A DNA stretch of 64,000 nucleotides from positions 372,001 through 436,000 of the forward strand of contig JAETXT010000011.1 in NCBI GenBank assembly GCA_019188255.1, in the 5' to 3' direction. Source of the stretch: Verticillium longisporum (lineage: Eukaryota > Ascomycota > Sordariomycetes > Glomerellales > Plectosphaerellaceae). The notes under the pieces were generated by a model. That model made no database searches and was not told where the DNA came from. It saw nothing but the letters and a program-made list of their open reading frames with translations. The translations under genes were made by a program, and so were the position numbers. Positions 10,860 to 22,239 of this stretch are shown one piece after another; positions within the stretch are counted from its first letter, which is position 1, and each line of letters begins with the position of its first letter.

Positions 10860-13148
10860 ATGGCCGTCAACGGCCATTCTTCAGCCGAGGCCTCCTCGGC
10901 ACCGACGCGTGAACTCTGGAGACATCCAGACCCCACCTCAACACCCCTCTGGGCCTTCACCTGCAGCGTCAACGAAAAGTACGACCTGCAACTCAACGAC
11001 TATCCTGCCGTCTACCAGTGGTCCATTGACAATGTGGCTGCCTTTTGGGAGGAGGTCTGGCACTTTTCTGGTGTCAAGGCTTCCAAGTCGTTCGATGAGG
11101 TGGGTTGTGTTGTCTCTCTGGCCTCCTCCCACTACCTTGTGCCCAGGAAAGCTTGTGCGCCTCACACAGTACCCCCCTGACTGACACGCCTGCAGGTCCT
11201 TCCCAAAGTTGCTCCCATGTACCCGCGCCCAGACTTCTTTGCTGGCGCGCGCCTCAACTTTGCAGAGAACCTCCTCTTCCCGGCGAACGTTGACGTCTCG
11301 CCTGATGCCGTGGCCATTATCACGACGACCGAGCTCGGCAACCCCGTGTCGACGACGTGGGCCGAGCTTCGTGATGCTGTCCGCCGCTGCAGCAACGCCC
11401 TGCGTGCCCATGGCGTGACCAAGGACGACGTTGTCGCCGGCTACGTCTCGAACCACGTTCAAGCGCTCGTGGCCTCGCTCGGTGCCGCCTCTGTCGGTGC
11501 CATCTGGACGGGCATCAGCCCCGACAACGGTGTAAGTGCCGTGCTCGACCGTCTCGCGCAGATCACGCCCAAGGTCCTCTTTGCCGACAACGGCACCGTC
11601 TACAACGGCAAGGAGTGGAGCAGCACGAGCAAGACGACCGAAATCGTCGGTGCCCTCAAGGACAAAGGCCTCGAGCTCGTCGTCGTCATTGACAATGTGC
11701 GCTGCCATCTGGCCTTGGATGATCTCAGGGCCAAGGACGTCAAGACGGTCGTCGAGTACGAGCGCTTCCTCCAGTCATCGTCCGACGACGAGGCCCTCAC
11801 CTTTGAGCAGCTGCCCCCGGCGCACCCGCTCTACATCCTCTACTCCAGCGGCACGACCGGCCTGCCCAAGGCCATTGTGCACACGGCCCTCGGCACGCTG
11901 ATCCAGCACAAGAAGGAGCACCACCTGCATTGCTCCATGACATCGGCGTCGCGCATGCTCTACTACACGACGACGTCGTGGATGATGTGGCACTGGTCCA
12001 TCTCGGCCCTCGCCGTCGGCGCCAGCCTCGTCCTGTACTCGGGGTCCCCCTTCAAGCCCCACGGCTACCTCTCGCTGCCGCGGCTCCTCTCCGAGCTCAA
12101 GGTCACGCACTTTGGCACGTCAGCCGCCTACCTCACAGCGCTCGAGGCCAACCAGGTGCGCCCCGTCCACGACGAACCGTCTCTCGACCTCTCGCACCTC
12201 GAGGCCATCTACTCGACGGCGAGCCCGCTGCCGCCGAGCACCTTCAACTTTGTCTACGAAGCCTTCCCGCCCCACATCAACCTCGCCTCCATCACGGGCG
12301 GCACAGACATCATCTCCCTCTTTGGCGCCCCGTCCCCGCTCCTGCCCCTGCGTACGGGCGAGGTCCGGTGCGCCGGCCTCGGAATGGCCATCCGCGCCCT
12401 CCACCCCCTCACCGGCGTCCCCCTGCCGGCCGCCAACCCGGGCGACCTCGCCTGCGTGCGGCCGTTCCCCTCGCAGCCGCTGACCTTTTTCGGCCCCGGC
12501 GGCGACGCCAAGTACCGCGCCGCGTATTTCGAGCGCTTCGCCGACGTCTGCGGCGCTGCGGGCCCCGTGTGGCACCACGGCGATTTCGTCCGCGTGCCCG
12601 ACCCGTCGACCGGCAGCCTCGTCATGCTGGGGCGGTCGGACGGCGTGCTCAAACCGGCGGGCGTGCGATTCGGCAGCGCCGAGATTTACAACGTCCTCAC
12701 GCGCTTCTTCGCCGGCGAGGTCGCCGATGCCGTCTGCGTCGGCCGCCGGCGCGAGACGGATACGGACGAGACGGTGTGTCTCTTCGTCGTCATGGAGGCG
12801 GGCAAGGTGTTTGACGAGGACGTCAGGCCCCGCATCCAGAGGACGGTGCGGACGGAGCTGAGCCCGCGCCATGTGCCGGGCGTCGTGGAGGAGTGCGGTG
12901 GCGGGGTTCCCAAGACGGGCAACGGGAAGAAGTGAGTGCCTGCTGCGCTGCCCCTTGCTTTATCACTCTCCTCTCCCTTTTTCTTTTTTTTTTCTTCTTT
13001 CTCTGATTCCGCAGAGACAAATGCTGACAAGCACAGAATCGAGGTGGCCGTCAAACAGATCCTCTCGGGCATGGCCGTCCAGACAAACGCCAGCGTTGCC
13101 AACCCCGAGGCTCTCGACTGGTTCAGGGCATGGGCGGCGAGTCACTAA
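10860..13148 (+). CDS. Acetoacetyl-CoA synthetase, three exons
   Basis: ANL-superfamily enzyme that activates acetoacetate to acetoacetyl-CoA with ATP in the cytosol, linking ketone-body or leucine-derived carbon to sterol and lipid synthesis. Exons 10860-11099, 11196-12931 and 13037-13148 join in frame to 695 residues, the usual length. The N-terminal ACS domain reads ELWRHPDPTSTPLWAF and LNFAENLLFP. The AMP-binding P-loop is YILYSSGTTGLPKA (near residue 325). Later motifs include SITGGTDI, WHHGDF, LGRSDGVLKPAGVRFG and the C-terminal catalytic lysine region VPKTGNGKKIEVAVKQIL, which is rebuilt only when the last intron (12932-13036) is removed. Introns are GT-AG. The start is in a CACCATCATGGCC context. 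There is no PTS1 (end AASH). No lesion was seen in this gene. Confidence 0.94.
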
Positions 13149-13651
13149 CGCTTAGAAAGGGTAGACAGCACGATGACGATAGACGAGCACCCGCGATGCA
13201 GGCAGGCTTGGAGGATGAATACATGAGTGGCGCTGTCCCGGGTTGTCGGCATGACGAGACGAGACGGCAGCATAGAATGGGGTACGATAGACAAAACACG
13301 GCACGGGGATCTTCACATTGTGTCAAGACGTAGTCGAGGCAAGGGTTTTTTCTCGGTCTCTCCTCGCTGCTCGCATCTTTGCGGTTCGGGCGTCTCTGCT
13401 TCAGGGGTCTCGGTTTCAGTGGAGAGAGCCGATGAAGAAGAAGCAAAAAGCATCCTGATTTTTTTTCTTTTTTTTTATTGACAATAAAAATTGTCGGAGC
13501 GGTGAGGGCGCACCTTCAAAAGCCGTCGACAGAGACATGCAGATGAGTTGGTCACCGAATTGCTGTGCTCTGGTGTGTCGCTGGATGCTGGTCAGCACCT
13601 AGGTCGTCAGGCTCTCTGGCATGTGCTGTGGAGAAGGATGCCAAGGATGTA

Positions 13652-14478
13652 TGAGGACGACTATTTTCTCTGCCCTTGTAGGCTATTCGCTCTGCCCGAC
13701 CAGGGTAAATATACGCTAGATAAGGGTCAAGTTCCAAGCATAGCTCTACTACCTAAGTTAGCTAGGGTAACTATATACCTCTACTTATCTCCTATATATA
13801 CGAGTCTCTCGAGGAGTCTCTCGATGAATTCCGAGCTAAAGACTAGCTATAACTAGCTAATAAAGTAATATAGGTAGCCCCCTAAAGCTCTATATTTACT
13901 AATACCCTTAAATATAATAATACTACTAAATACGTCTATTCTAAGCCCTCTAAATATCGCTAATACTTTATTTTATTATTAAATAAAGCCTCTCCGATAC
14001 CTCCTTTACTAATAGACTTACTAATCGTTACCGAGCCCGTTACCGAGCCCTTTACTAAGGGTCCTATTATCTCCTTTACTATAGATACGTAGTACCTCTC
14101 TATAACTATAGCTAGAGATTATAGTAAGTAGTAAAGAGTATTCTAAATAGCCTCTAGTTAAGGCTAATTTAGTAGTTATAGTAGTCCTCTAATTAAGGCT
14201 AATTTATTATTTACCGTAGTCTTTCTAATATCTTGATTTATAATATAAAAAGATCAGTACTAACTACCTCAGGCCGCTAAGGGCTATTACTACCCGTTCA
14301 GCGACTCGCCTGCTTTACTAGTGACTCAAAGGTATAAGAGACGAGCAGAGGTATATAGTTGCCCTAGCTAATTTGGGTAGTAGAGCTATATTTCTGGCTT
14401 ATCCCCTATCTAGCGTGCATTTACCCTAGTCGGGCAGAGCGAATAGCCTATAATGGCAGAGAAAATAGCCTTCCTCAG
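13652..14478. mobile_element. TIR element (MITE-like or degraded DNA transposon), RIP-like
   Basis: The left arm from TGAGGACGACTATTTTCTCT (13652) reappears in reverse complement at the right end (AGAGAAAATAGCCTTCCTCA, ending at 14478). Similarity extends about 150 bp inwards on both sides, through shared words such as GGCTATTCGCTCTGCCCGAC and CTAGATA, with scattered mismatches. The ~530 bp interior is very TA-rich, full of stops in every frame, and has no long ORF. Arm divergence plus TA enrichment fits an old element altered by RIP. No clear target-site duplication was seen. It could be a non-autonomous derivative or the remnant of a longer transposon. Confidence 0.75.
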
Positions 14479-14991
14479 GATTTATGCGGTGAAAGGGGGC
14501 GGTCGCGATCATGTCTGGTTGAATCTAAAGCCTTAAGCGCAACGTGGGCTGAGAGTGCTGTGAGGTACTTTCATACGGCGGCCTGGTTGTACTTGTACAC
14601 CGGGCGGCAGCTGTGCAGATCTGGCGACTGATGGTTGTCTGTCTCCTGCTGCCAGCGCGACACATCTGCCCAGTTGCCAGGTACCTATTCTCTGTATGGT
14701 CAAGACAGTAAGTGCCTGGTACCTAGGTAGACTTGCTAGGGACCTAGGTACTGCAGCCTCAGGTGCCTAGCGTCCCAGCCCCTGCGCTGCTCTGCCTCAT
14801 GTTTCAACATGGCCCGACCCTGCCTGCCCTTGCTTGGATGTCCCTTGCCAGCCGCTAGAATATACTGACCTGGATGCTTACAGCGCTTAACTTACCTAAG
14901 TGCCTCCCTACCAGCTGGAGGTCGCTGCCGCAGGAAAGCAAGGCTCAATCGGAATTGCCACGTACCTATATCTTAGTGTACCAAGGTACCT

Positions 14992-15040
14992 TACTATCCG
15001 GTATCTAGGTACTATCCGGTACCTACTATCCGGTACCTAG
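14992..15040. repeat. Tandem TACTATCCGGTACCTAGG repeat, about 3 copies
   Basis: Three imperfect copies of an 18-mer (the second shorter) containing the palindrome GGTACC. It is part of a 400 bp zone dense in GGTACCTA words. Confidence 0.7.
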
Positions 15041-16176
15041 GCATAGGCCAGACGTAGGGCGAACTCAATGCTCGGGTCCTTCACCACCATCACCCACATC
15101 GTCACCAGAACCCTGTTCTTGGCCACGATTCTCCATCGTCCATCTGACATTCCCATCTCGGCGATCCAAGTTCGGACAGAACAAAAGAAGAACAAGTGCG
15201 CTGATCGACGCTCATTTCTCCGATACTCGATACTCGTCCTCCCAGAAAGAGAAAGAGGCTGGCTGTCATTCCTTCATTGTCCCCATTCCTTGGCTCAGGC
15301 ACAAGCATAGGCACAAGCTCAGGCACAGGCACAGGCACAGGCACAGACCAACGACTCTCATCCTGGTCACTCCTTTTTTCTCTGGCTGCCTCCACCTCCT
15401 GCCTCGACTCAGCACCACGACAACCCCCCCTTAACGTACCAACCCAGCCCAAGACCCATACCCATACCTAAACCCAAGCCCAAACCCAAACCGACGACCA
15501 GCCCCCTCTCCCGTCAACCGCCCCCCCAGAGACCCAGACCGAGAGAAGTTGAGAACACCACCTTACAGCCAAGGGCCTGGGCTGGATCATTCACAAAGAC
15601 CACAACCACCGAAAAATCGACGACACGCCCGACTCATACCATCGTCGACAAACCCTACCCCAATTGGCACCGCACCAGCCACGACACGATCCTTCCTTGC
15701 CCGTCCCATCGCCTCCTCCTAAACGTCCTAAACGCCCCCCCCATGCGACAACACTGACGATCCGACCAACGCAATCTCCCCAGCTTCACGAAACAAACCG
15801 GACCAGCCTCGTCCACATCCACCTCGAGCGACACCTTGGCGCACCACCCGCCCTTCCCCGGCCCAGCCTTTGTTCCACGGGAATTTGTTGCTACCGTACA
15901 GAAGCGCCGCCGCCGCCGCTGCCTCGCTTCACCTCGCCTCGCCTCGCCTCGTCTTGACTTGCCCGACTCGAATTGCCACAGAACATTCGGGATACTCGCA
16001 TCTGCTTCTTTCTCCGGCTCTCTGGCTCTGGCCGCTTCATGACGACCCTCTCGACCCAACGCGGCTGGCTTCCGGGGTCACTTTGAATTCGACGATACTA
16101 TTCACAATCGGCGGAAACCCACACACTCGCCAACGCAACCTGCGAACCTCGCTGTTCCATCGCGAGCTAGCCCACC

Positions 16177-19100
16177 ATGACGAGACCCGAGATTATTCGA
16201 GCTGGTACGTTCTGTCGCCGTTGCGCCTTGATACTTTTTATGCGTCTCGCCTGTGCCGGTGCCTGTGTGCGCCTCTCTGTCTGCGCCGCGTTGCATCCAT
16301 CCATCCGTCCATCCATCCATCCCATGCCTGCTGTGCGCTGCCACCCCCATTCCTCTTTTTGCTCTCCCCCTGTTTCCCGTGTCTGAGAAGCCCGCCGCCA
16401 ATCTTAGTCACGTCCATTCTCGCAACCTTTGGCGATCACCATCTCTGGTTGTTCTCTCTTCTCCCCCCCCCTCCTCGCTGACGCACGCACGACAGACTCG
16501 ATCGACCTCCAAGACGCCGATGCGCCCTCCGCCAAAGACCATACGCGCACCGAAGCCAGCGAATCCTCCTCCTCCACCTCCCTCGGCGCCCACCAGGCCG
16601 AAACGTTGCGCGAAGTCGCCCAAGAAACCGCCGCCGAGAACAGCCGCAGTCCCAGAATCTCCTGGACCAACGGCAACCCCGATCAGCAGAGCTACGACGC
16701 CGACGACCTGGTCGCCAGCGTCAACAACAAGCTCGCCGACACGAGCGCCGCCAAGACCATGCAGGCGCAACAGCACCCGTCCTCCTCCCAGGACAGCCTG
16801 GCCGTCGCGCAAAATGGCGGTCTTTCCACCGACGAGAGCGATGCCGACGGCGACACGGACGAGAGCATGGACGACGACATGATGGACAAGATTTCGAGCT
16901 CCCCCTCGATCGAAGATGGTAGGTGTACCTCTCTGCCGCCTCTCTGGCCCCGGCGCGTGGATTCCCTGCCGCCGGACCAAGAGGAGCCCGGTGTCCCCTG
17001 CTCCCCCGCTCCCCTCGAGAACGAACCGAGGTCTTCCTCGCCGTACCTCGAGATCCCGACCTACATGCCCATACAAGTGTCCCGGAACCAGAGCAAGAAA
17101 TCTGGCGGCCCCTCCCCTACCGGCCCTCCTACCGGCCCTCCTACCGGCCCCCCTCCTACCGAGCCCCCTCCTACCGAGCCCTTTCCCACTGCACCCGTCC
17201 CGTACCATCATCGTCATCTTCGCGGTAAGTATGGCGACTAGAAGTCGCCGGACCTGAAGCCGACCGACGCCAAACACGACTGCGCCGAGCTGGGGGCATA
17301 TATTCACGACGAATACGACGACCATGCGTACGACTTTGAGCATGAAATCTTCTTTGACGAGCCCGGCGACGCGGATCATCCCGAGGCGCATGGCGACATG
17401 CTTGCCGTCGATGCCATGGGCGCCCACAGCCCTCCGTTGCTTGTTCGACCGCTGGATATTAGGAAGGCGACCAAATCAGTTCGATTTGCTGCATGCAAAG
17501 AGAACAAGAATGTTTTCGCTCCCCTAGGAGCTACGTACGAAACGTCAGACGACACGCCTGCCATGATCCCCTACGAAGCGACCGAAGATGATGATGACGA
17601 CGACTTCCCTTTTCCCTCAGACCCACGTTACATTGATTCTGGCTGGAACCCTGAAAGCTTACACGATACAGAGGATATTGATTTTGACTTTGTCTATGCG
17701 CTTCACACTTTTGTCGCTACAGTGGAAGGTCAAGCCAATGCCACCAAGGGCGATACCATGGTGCTACTCGACGACAGCAACAGCTACTGGTGGCTGGTAC
17801 GCGTAGCTAAGGATAACAGCATCGGTATGCGCGCCGTTCACCACGAGCATGGGGAACCACCAAACTGACTGACCACCGCAGGATACCTACCGGCCGAGCA
17901 CATTGAGACGCCCACCGAAAGGTTAGCGCGCTTGAACAAGCACCGGAACATTGACGTATGTCGGCCGATCCCCTCCATGACCAGAACGCGGCTAACGTCT
18001 CCCCAAAGCTGTCAGCCACGATGCTGGGCGACCAAGCGGGCAAGGAGTCTAAGAGCACCTTCCGCAGCGCGCTCCGTGGCAAGAAGAAGAAGACGGTCGT
18101 CTTTGCCGAGCCGACCTACGTCGACTACTCTGACTTTGCCGATTTCTCATCCGATGACGAGGAGGCCGAGGAGCTCCTCAACACGCAGCAGGATGGCGCT
18201 CGACAAGAACAAAAGGCCGCGGCAACAGAGCAGGCGCAGAAGGCTGCTTCTGACGATTCCATTGACGAGACGGCGAAGGTCGAGCCTCTCAAGCCCAGGG
18301 CACCGAAGGAGGTCAAACTTGCCGAACCAGTCATCAAGGAGGTGGTCGACGAGGACGAGACGCGGCGCAGCAGCGAACAGTTCTTCGAGCCCAAGCCCGA
18401 GGGTCCCAGCAGGTCGAGGAACGGCACGGTCCGCAACACCGACTCTTTCTTTAAGGACGAGACAGTCGAGACGAAGAAGATTACTCTGACGCCCAACCTG
18501 CTGCGCGACGACACGGCGCCGAGATCCTCCAACGATTCCAAGGAGCTCAAGCAGCGGGCTAGTCTTGACAAGATGGAGAAGCTGGAGAGGGAGCTGCAAC
18601 CTGACAAGAAGGACGACAAGAAGAAGAAGGAGAAGAAGCCCAGCGCCATTCGCAGCTTCTTCTCGCGGAAGGACAAGAAGAAGGCGAGCAACGACGACGA
18701 TGACGACTCGCTCGGCAAGCGGTCGATGGACACGGTCAACGAGGACCACGACGACGAAAGCGTCCAAGACTCGCCGCAGAGGGGCGGCCCTCAGAGGCAT
18801 CCGAGCAAGCTGCAGAAGCCACAGCCCCGCGGCGAGCCCTCGCCGACGCGCAAACCCGGATCGGCGCCCCAGAAAAGCTCGACCCGCGAACTTGCCGAGT
18901 ACATTGCGTCGGAGGGCAGGACAAATGACGTATCCAATGTACCACCGGCGTCTGCGTCGATGCGCATCGTTCAGGAGCAGGATGCCGCCGAGACGTCGCT
19001 CGCTACCACCATGTCCAGCTCCAGCCGGGACCGCTCGCCCGAACTCGCACGCTCGGCATCGCAGCAGAAGGAGGAGAGGTCGGGCCTTGCGAAGATCAAG

Positions 19101-19919
19101 CTGTCCCGGTCAGGGTCAGGAAGCAACGACAAGGGCACCAAGGTTGAGAAGCCGCAGAAGGTTACCAAGGCGAAAGCCCGCGTGGAGCTTGATGACTTTG
19201 ATTCACCCGATGAGGAGGTCGTCTCGTCACCCGTCGAGCCGTCGCAGCAGCATCAGGTACAGCAGCAACAAGCGCAAGAGGCCAAGACGGAGGACAAGCA
19301 ACTGCGACCAACCCTGCCGGGAGCGTTCCCCGACAGCTACCTCAGCACACAGACAACGTCGAGCGCCCAGTCGGACAAGACGATCACGCCGGGAGACGTG
19401 TCGACAGCCGCAAAGCCCAGCGACCGCCTCTCCGAATCACCCGTCGAGGTTTCGCCCATGGGCGCCAGCAACCCGCCTGCGCTCATGGTCGACACGTCCA
19501 GCGGCCACTCGTCCGACTCGCCGTCACCCGAGCTCATCGAAGCCGACGAGTCCACGCGGCGCCACGCGGCCCAGGACTCCATGACCACCAGCTCGAGCTC
19601 GGCAGGCGGTAGCCAGACCAGCAACTCGTGGAACGATGCCAAGCTGCGGGCCTTCTTCGACTCGAGCTCGGACATCCGGGATATGCTCGTCGTTGTATAC
19701 GACAAGAGCGATGTCGTTCCGGCGGGGCCGGAGCACCCCGTCGTCGGACCCTTGTTCCGGGAACAGAATGCCAAGCTGGCGGAGATTACGACGGTGAGTT
19801 GTTGAAGCTATTCATATCATGCCTTCACTTTAGGATCGCAGCTGACAATCATGAAGCAACTCGACAATATGCTGGGCGACTGGCTTGCGCGCAAGCAGCG
19901 TATGCGCGGCACCGTCTGA
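16177..19919 (+). CDS. SH3-domain cell-polarity protein, Bud14/Tea4/TeaC type, with one in-frame stop
   Basis: Predicted polarity/cell-end protein that brings type 1 phosphatase to growth sites, by analogy with yeast Bud14 and fission-yeast Tea4. Five exons fit: 16177-16204, 16496-17824, 17882-17955, 18009-19793 and 19857-19919, giving about 1,092 residues. The SH3 domain (near residues 409-465) runs from YALHTFVATVEGQ through SNSYWWLVRV to GYLPAEHIETP and crosses two introns. Two RVxF-like phosphatase-docking motifs are visible: KSVRF just before the SH3 domain (17473-17487) and KTVVF after it (18090-18104). The rest is acidic, Lys- and Ser-rich and low-complexity, with SAIRSFFSRKDKKK and a conserved short tail QLDNMLGDWLARK. 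A TAG at 17239-17241 interrupts exon 2 in a poorly conserved, Pro-rich stretch; a sequence error or an unplaced intron using GTAAGT at 17225 could explain it. Exon 1 encodes only nine codons. Confidence 0.82.
16296..16325. repeat. CATC tetranucleotide repeat in intron 1 of the SH3 gene
   Basis: Short CATC repeat with one variant unit inside the 291 bp first intron (16205-16495). Confidence 0.6.
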
Positions 19920-21588
19920 CGGGCCCGTCGTATGCCTTCGGAATGATTCCCTTTGTTTTGATGACCGGCGTACGGACAGGCACAAGGGCCTGCTGCTTCT
20001 TGGACGTTTTTGGCACGTCACTTTGGTTTTCTTGCATCACGCATACCCATACACGCACACTAACACACACCAACACACCCGCCATGGGCGCTGATATGAA
20101 CCCCAAGCCCCATGCATGGATACGCTCTTATGCCCTGGCCTCCAATGGATCTGTTTCTGGTTACTGGTTTTCGCTCTTTTACCTTGGCTTCCGGTGTCAC
20201 CCTTTTGGGTGCTGTAGCGGATGCAGAGCAGAGTTGCGCTCTGTCCTTTCCCCTCATGTTTTCTGGACATGATGCCGGTCGCAGGGTGTGGTACCTGCGC
20301 GAGCCCATCTTTTCTTCTTTCCGGAAAGAGGAGTTTTTTTTTCCGGTTCCCGAGGAACGAGATGGAATATCGTGGCCTCGTTTTTTTTTCCTCTTGCTGA
20401 AGGGTGTGGTTGGGTTCTTCACACTCATGCCTTTTTGGTTTCGATTCTTTCGTGTTTCTACCCTTCTCGAGACTTTCTTGTTTCCCGGCCTAGGGAGGCG
20501 TTTGGATGCATGGTAGGCGGTGGAGTGAATGCAAGGTGCCTTTTTCCTGCTTGGATCTGTTGGTTGAAGAGTGATGTGACGTGATGTGTGAGGGATCCTT
20601 GGGCGGTGGCTTGACAGCTGTCCAAGATGTCTGCCCATTGCGCAACTTTCTGACGCTGGCTGCAAACCGAGCCTCCCTCCACGGTCTCCCGTGTGACGTT
20701 GGTCAGGCTTATGTGCCTTGCTGTGGTCAGTCGAGGTCGAAGCATGTTACGGCGACGAGTTCAGACTTCATGGTTCGACGGAGGAGAAGGCCGCCAATGC
20801 CGCGATTTGTGCGCCTCTGCGGGTTTCGACCACTGGCATCAATGACATGTCTGGAGTACTGAAGGGCGCAACGTCGTTCTGGGTGAACACGTGCTGGTCT
20901 CACAAGCCCCCCTTGAGAACCAATCGATCATCTCCAAGAACATGTATGTTGGCAAGAAAGAGGACAGAGACGTGGCTGAATCAATAAAGCTATCGACCGC
21001 CTACACTCAAGAATTGTCATTGCACTGACGCGCTAAGGCGTGCGCGCCGCGCATGTAGGGAAATGAGCCAGCCAAGACGGCCGGCTCGCCGCGACGTCAT
21101 ACTCCCGACACCAAGGTCTCGGCGATGCCAGAGGAAGGCCTTGGCCGTCTCCAACTCGGAACATTTGGGCATATTATGTGTGGGGAAGAAGGGAACGGCG
21201 CGACGGCTCGTGTCCAACCGTCGACGTCGCATGCGTGACGATCCCGGCTGGCTGAGCCCACAGCCGCCATCCTTCGCTCTTGGGACGGGTCCGCCTGGGG
21301 GATGACGGGTGCGGACGATGTGTTGTTGCCTGCTTGACGCGATTGCTGTGCTGCGGCCTCGGCCCTGGGCGGCGTGGGTTCTCTCCCGTTTCTCTGCCGT
21401 CGTCAGCCTGGCTATGGCTAGGCTGAGGTGTGCCGGGGCTTGGAGAGGGGAGAAGGGGGTATATCAACCGAGTTGTCGGTTGTCGAGCCATGTCGCTGTG
21501 TGCTGTCCTCATTCCTTCTCATATCAGATCTTCCATCTCCAACAGCTGGTTTCACCCCAAAGTCTTGCAACCACATCCATCCACCACC
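19920..21588. other. Intergenic region without a supported gene
   Basis: About 1.67 kb between the SH3 gene and the secreted-protein gene. It is rich in T runs between 20300 and 20460 and has CA repeats near 20045-20080. The short ORFs lack recognisable domains or splicing support. It probably holds the 3' UTR of the SH3 gene and the promoter of the next gene. Confidence 0.5.
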
Positions 21589-22239
21589 ATGAAGCCAACC
21601 ACGTCCCTCCTCCTCGCCGCCCTCGCGTCGACCGCCCTCTCCCAGGAAGAGACCAGCACAGCCACCCAGTCCCTCCCAACAACAACAACATCCCCCACCG
21701 AAGCACCCGACGGCTCCGCCGCCTGCGCCGCCTCCGCCCTGTCCCTCCTCGCCGCTCTCCCCACCCTCCCCGCCGCCCCCGCCTCCTTTGCCCTCACGGC
21801 CAGCCCCGACCAGGACCCCTGCGCCCTGACCTGGCCCGCGAGCCTCTCCTCCGCCGTCCTGCGCTACGAGTCCTCCGTCGCCGCCTTCGTCTCCGACCGC
21901 CGCGGCGAGCTCGATGCCCTCGCGGCCGGCTGCGAGGATCTCATTGACGGGCCTGCGGGTAGCGCCATTTGCTCGACGGAGGCGAGGCACGTCTTTACGG
22001 GGGATGGCACGACGGCGACGGAGGGGGTTGGGTATACTGTTTTTCCGGCGCTGGCGACTCAGCTGACGAGCGGGACCGTGACGGAGACGGAGACGCTGAC
22101 GCAGACGAGCGCGACGGGGACGGAGACGGAGACGGAGACGGGCGGCGAGGATGGGGATAGCGTGGCTGGTCGTGCTGCGGCTAATGTTTATGCTGTTGGG
22201 GCCTTGGTTGGCGTTCTTGGTGTTGCTGCTGCGCTGTGA
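21589..22239 (+). CDS. Small secreted, probably GPI-anchored cell-wall protein
   Basis: Encodes 216 residues in one exon. The start at 21589 (CACCATGAAG) gives a clear signal peptide, MKPTTSLLLAALASTALSQ, with cleavage likely after Ser18. A Thr/Ser-rich stalk follows. The core has four cysteines (in SAACAAS, DPCALT, AGCEDL, AICSTE), suited to two disulfides. A second Thr/Glu-rich stretch (TETETLTQTSATGTETETE) is coded by repeated GACGGAGACGGAG units. The C-terminus, VYAVGALVGVLGVAAAL, is a hydrophobic tail preceded by small residues, as expected for GPI attachment. I do not recognise a family beyond this general class of fungal surface proteins. Upstream in-frame ATGs at 21430 and 21490 would hide the signal peptide and are less likely. 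Confidence 0.8.
   Translation: MKPTTSLLLAALASTALSQEETSTATQSLPTTTTSPTEAPDGSAACAASALSLLAALPTLPAAPASFALTASPDQDPCALTWPASLSSAVLRYESSVAAFVSDRRGELDALAAGCEDLIDGPAGSAICSTEARHVFTGDGTTATEGVGYTVFPALATQLTSGTVTETETLTQTSATGTETETETGGEDGDSVAGRAAANVYAVGALVGVLGVAAAL

Larger units (their letters stand above)
13149..16176. other. Intergenic region between acetoacetyl-CoA synthetase and the SH3 protein
   Basis: About 3 kb. The left part holds the TIR element described separately (13652-14478). From 14650 to 15050 the sequence is rich in GGTACCTA/TAGGTACC words, including tandem copies of TACTATCCGGTACCTAGG. From 15300 onward it is CA- and C-rich, resembling a long 5' leader of the SH3 gene, with short CAGGCA repeats near 15310-15345. 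I see no supported gene. Confidence 0.5.

Noticed and set aside
16253..16882. Pro-rich ORF overlapping the start of the SH3 gene
   Set aside because: It is an out-of-frame shadow over intron 1 and exon 2 of that gene.
20112..20516. ORF with hydrophobic Phe-rich product after the SH3 gene
   Set aside because: Made of T runs in a 3' flanking region; no domain and no supporting start context.
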